Assembly (NCBI RefSeq): GCF_012958305.1
Contig: NZ_JABBYO010000018.1
Span: 62,001 to 126,000, forward strand
DNA: 64,000 nucleotides
Direction of reading: 5' to 3'
From: Tautonia rosea
GTDB taxonomy: Bacteria > Planctomycetota > Planctomycetia > Isosphaerales > Isosphaeraceae
The translations under genes were made by a program, and so were the position numbers. Below are positions 62,352 to 64,000 of this stretch, piece after piece. The stretch's first letter is position 1. Each line of letters starts with the position of its first letter. The notes beneath the pieces are model-generated. The model saw only the letters and a program-made list of their open reading frames with translations, had not been told where the DNA came from and made no database searches.

Positions 62352-63263
62352 ATGCGCCGGCTCCTCGTTCTGCCGTTCTGCGTCGTGATGGTCAGTTCGG
62401 CCTCGGCACAGAGCTTCGCCCCGGCTCAGTCCCGATCCGCCGAGCCTCCCCCGCAACAGGCCCGGGTCGCTCCCCTCGGAACCCGGACCGGCGATCCGAT
62501 GCAACTCAACACGAACCTCCTGAACAGCGGCATGCCCGTCCCCGCCCCGCTGGGAGCAATGGCCGATGCCGCCGAGGTTCCCGGCCTCATCTCGGCTCGC
62601 GTCCCGACCGCGGGCTCCCTGGTCTCGGTCCCACCCGCGGCCGTCGCCTCCGGCGTGCGCCTCTACACCTACCTCAACCCCCAGGGCGGTCTGGAATCGG
62701 TCGCCTACGACCCCTCCACCGGCGCGACCATCGTCTACGACCAGACCATCTCCTACAGCCTCCAGAACCAGAGGTTCCAGGCCGGTCCGGGAGCCACGCC
62801 GCGCATTGGCTCCAGCGCCGCGGACGGCATCGTCAACAATCCGAGCTTCAGCCTCCAGCCCGGCCGCGCTGATCCCAACATCGGCATTCCGCTGCTCAAC
62901 CAGGCGAGCCCCTCCTACAACTCCCGATCCAACCTCGGCCTTGGCTTCTCCCCGACCTACGGCACCCCCTCTCCCTTCTCCGGAACACCCATGAACACCC
63001 TCGGTAGCGGCGCGGGAGGTCCGACCTCTCCCTTTACCGGAACGCCGATGGGTACGCTCGGCGGTGGCGGCTCGATCTCCTCTCCCTTCTCGGGCACGCC
63101 GATGGGGACCATCGGCAGCACCCCGTTCGGCGGCTCCACCGGCGGTGGCAGTTCCCTCGGTGGCGGAAGTTCCTTCGGCGGCGGAGGACCGCTTGGCGGT
63201 GGTAGTTCGCTCGGCGGCGGGGGGTCGCTCGGCGGCGGGGGGGCGCTCGGCGGCAACCCCTGA
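62352..63263 (+). CDS. exported glycine-rich repeat protein
   Basis: 303 residues. A signal peptide (LLVLPFCVVMVSSASAQS) is followed by a Pro/Gln-rich segment. A compact middle part (about 95-150) contains VRLYTYLNPQGGLESVAYDPSTGATIVYDQTIS. From about 200 three repeats of the form PFSGTPMGTLG follow, and the C-terminus is (G)3-4-S-L/F-type glycine-rich sequence. It is probably cell-envelope or extracellular. No family recognised. Confidence 0.7.
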   Translation: MRRLLVLPFCVVMVSSASAQSFAPAQSRSAEPPPQQARVAPLGTRTGDPMQLNTNLLNSGMPVPAPLGAMADAAEVPGLISARVPTAGSLVSVPPAAVASGVRLYTYLNPQGGLESVAYDPSTGATIVYDQTISYSLQNQRFQAGPGATPRIGSSAADGIVNNPSFSLQPGRADPNIGIPLLNQASPSYNSRSNLGLGFSPTYGTPSPFSGTPMNTLGSGAGGPTSPFTGTPMGTLGGGGSISSPFSGTPMGTIGSTPFGGSTGGGSSLGGGSSFGGGGPLGGGSSLGGGGSLGGGGALGGNP

Positions 63264-63827
63264 GTTCCGCTCGGAACCTGATCATGCCGAGAACCGGAGT
63301 CTCTCCCTGACCCCGTCCGAGTCGCCCGGAAACACCAGCACCGGGAATTGCGGAGCCAGGTCCAACCAACCTGACCACGCCTCCCTGAGCAGGGCGGGAT
63401 TCGGCATGATCGTGAGCGTACCCTGTTACCAACGCTTAGCGGCGTCATCTCAGTAACGCCGCCTCGTTCCCGCACTTGCAAGACGCCAAGACGATGTCAA
63501 TCCTCGCGGAGAGCCCCGTGAGGCACGTCAACTGCACGTGCCCAGTATTCCCAGGCCGGAGAATCCGTCGGATTCGTTTTGTCGGGAAACCCCCCAAGAG
63601 TCCCGTAGCCTCGATTTGGAACCCGATTCGACCAGACATCCGGGACGGATCGATCTTGCGAGACCGGACAATTCGACCGATTTTCCGGAAACTTGGTAAA
63701 ATCACTGGATCGCCCAAACTCTAGAAGTTATATACTACAGCAGGCCTCGGCTCTGGGTCGTGGTGATTTGGCTCCGGGTCGACGGTAAGTGATTCAGGTT
63801 GAGAACTACTCGAGGAGCGTGCAGCAC
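63264..63827. other. gene-free region
   Basis: 564 bases between two plus-strand genes. The AT-rich stretch near 63690-63740 (TTATATACTAC) is a likely promoter area of the last gene. No gene recognised. Confidence 0.4.
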
Positions 63828-64000
63828 ATGTCCTTCCGAATGATTCTGGGTGCCGCCGCGGCGGCCGCCCTGGTTGCTTCGTCGGCCCACGCCCAGTCGA
63901 AGCAGATGCCAACCCCGCAGGCTCCCGGCAAGGCGGCCCCGGCCGCTCAGGCCCCGGTGGCTCCCTCGAAGGTTGCTCCGGCTCCGGCTCCTGCCCCTCA
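63828..64000 (+). CDS. exported Ala/Pro-rich protein (5' part only; cut by window edge)
   Basis: The first 57 residues are visible. The ATG at 63828 follows GAGGAG by about 11 bases. A signal peptide (MILGAAAAAALVASSAHAQS) precedes a Pro/Ala/Lys-rich stretch (APGKAAPAAQAPVAPSKVAPA). The stop lies outside the window, so the function cannot be judged. Confidence 0.75.
   Translation, partial: MSFRMILGAAAAAALVASSAHAQSKQMPTPQAPGKAAPAAQAPVAPSKVAPAPAPAP

Noticed and set aside
1-64000. Search for tRNA, rRNA, insertion sequences, prophage genes
   Set aside because: No cloverleaf, transposase DDE/HUH motif, integrase or phage structural gene was recognised by eye.

Overview
The window is 64 kb of high-GC bacterial chromosome. 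Gene content points to Planctomycetota, probably the Isosphaerales side (inferred from families, not from a marker tree). Indicators are a DUF1501 protein, two large FG-GAP/VCBS proteins ending in ASPIC/UnbV domains, a giant surface protein with an LEPR-XLL-type N-terminal signal, an ECF sigma factor with a membrane-anchored C-terminal extension, and many exported small hypotheticals. No rRNA, tRNA, transposase, CRISPR array or phage module was recognised.

Layout. 1-5.3 kb: a truncated TPR + FG-GAP/ASPIC protein, a SpoIIE-type phosphatase, a DUF29 gene interrupted by an in-frame TAG, and rpsU. 5.5-7.3 kb: a Tat-exported aldo/keto reductase and csrA. 7.8-11.6 kb: a three-gene lipid-linked-sugar operon (flippase-like protein, GT2, GT-C-like membrane protein). 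11.8-18.9 kb: glutamate dehydrogenase, divergent from a MarR-HlyD-RND efflux operon. 19-23.9 kb: an exported hypothetical, a rhomboid protease, a DUF1501 protein and a divergent sialidase-like protein. 23.9-27.9 kb, minus strand: a compact cluster of C39-like peptidase, DUF1877 protein, RimK-like ATP-grasp ligase and GCS2-like carboxylate-amine ligase. This looks like a peptide- or amide-metabolite pathway and is the most interesting module in the window. 28-31 kb: a sulfotransferase and a methyltransferase-glycosyltransferase-methyltransferase fusion.

32.3-40.2 kb: a second TPR/FG-GAP/ASPIC protein, the extended ECF sigma factor with perfect 45-bp tandem repeats, dusB, and a THUMP-like methyltransferase. 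Three intergenic double-hairpin (REPIN-like) elements lie in the gaps. 40.3-45.8 kb: an HxlR regulator divergent from a 4Fe-4S/SCP2 protein with two palindromic boxes between them, a single-heme protein, an exported DUF6263-like protein, and a ligase-associated DNA exonuclease. 45.8-52.2 kb, minus strand: a type II topoisomerase A/B pair with a conserved 93-residue Cys protein between the subunits. Downstream of the B subunit come a membrane protein, an RHH antitoxin-like gene, a 44-bp duplicate of the B-subunit 3' end, and a DUF433/DUF5615 toxin-antitoxin pair. 52.5-64 kb: a 1319-residue surface protein, an ATP-dependent DNA ligase, rbfA, a SulP transporter with a large helical insertion, and two exported low-complexity proteins, the last cut by the window edge.

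Start codons were chosen from Shine-Dalgarno spacing and family alignment from memory. Family names come from motif recognition, without database searches.
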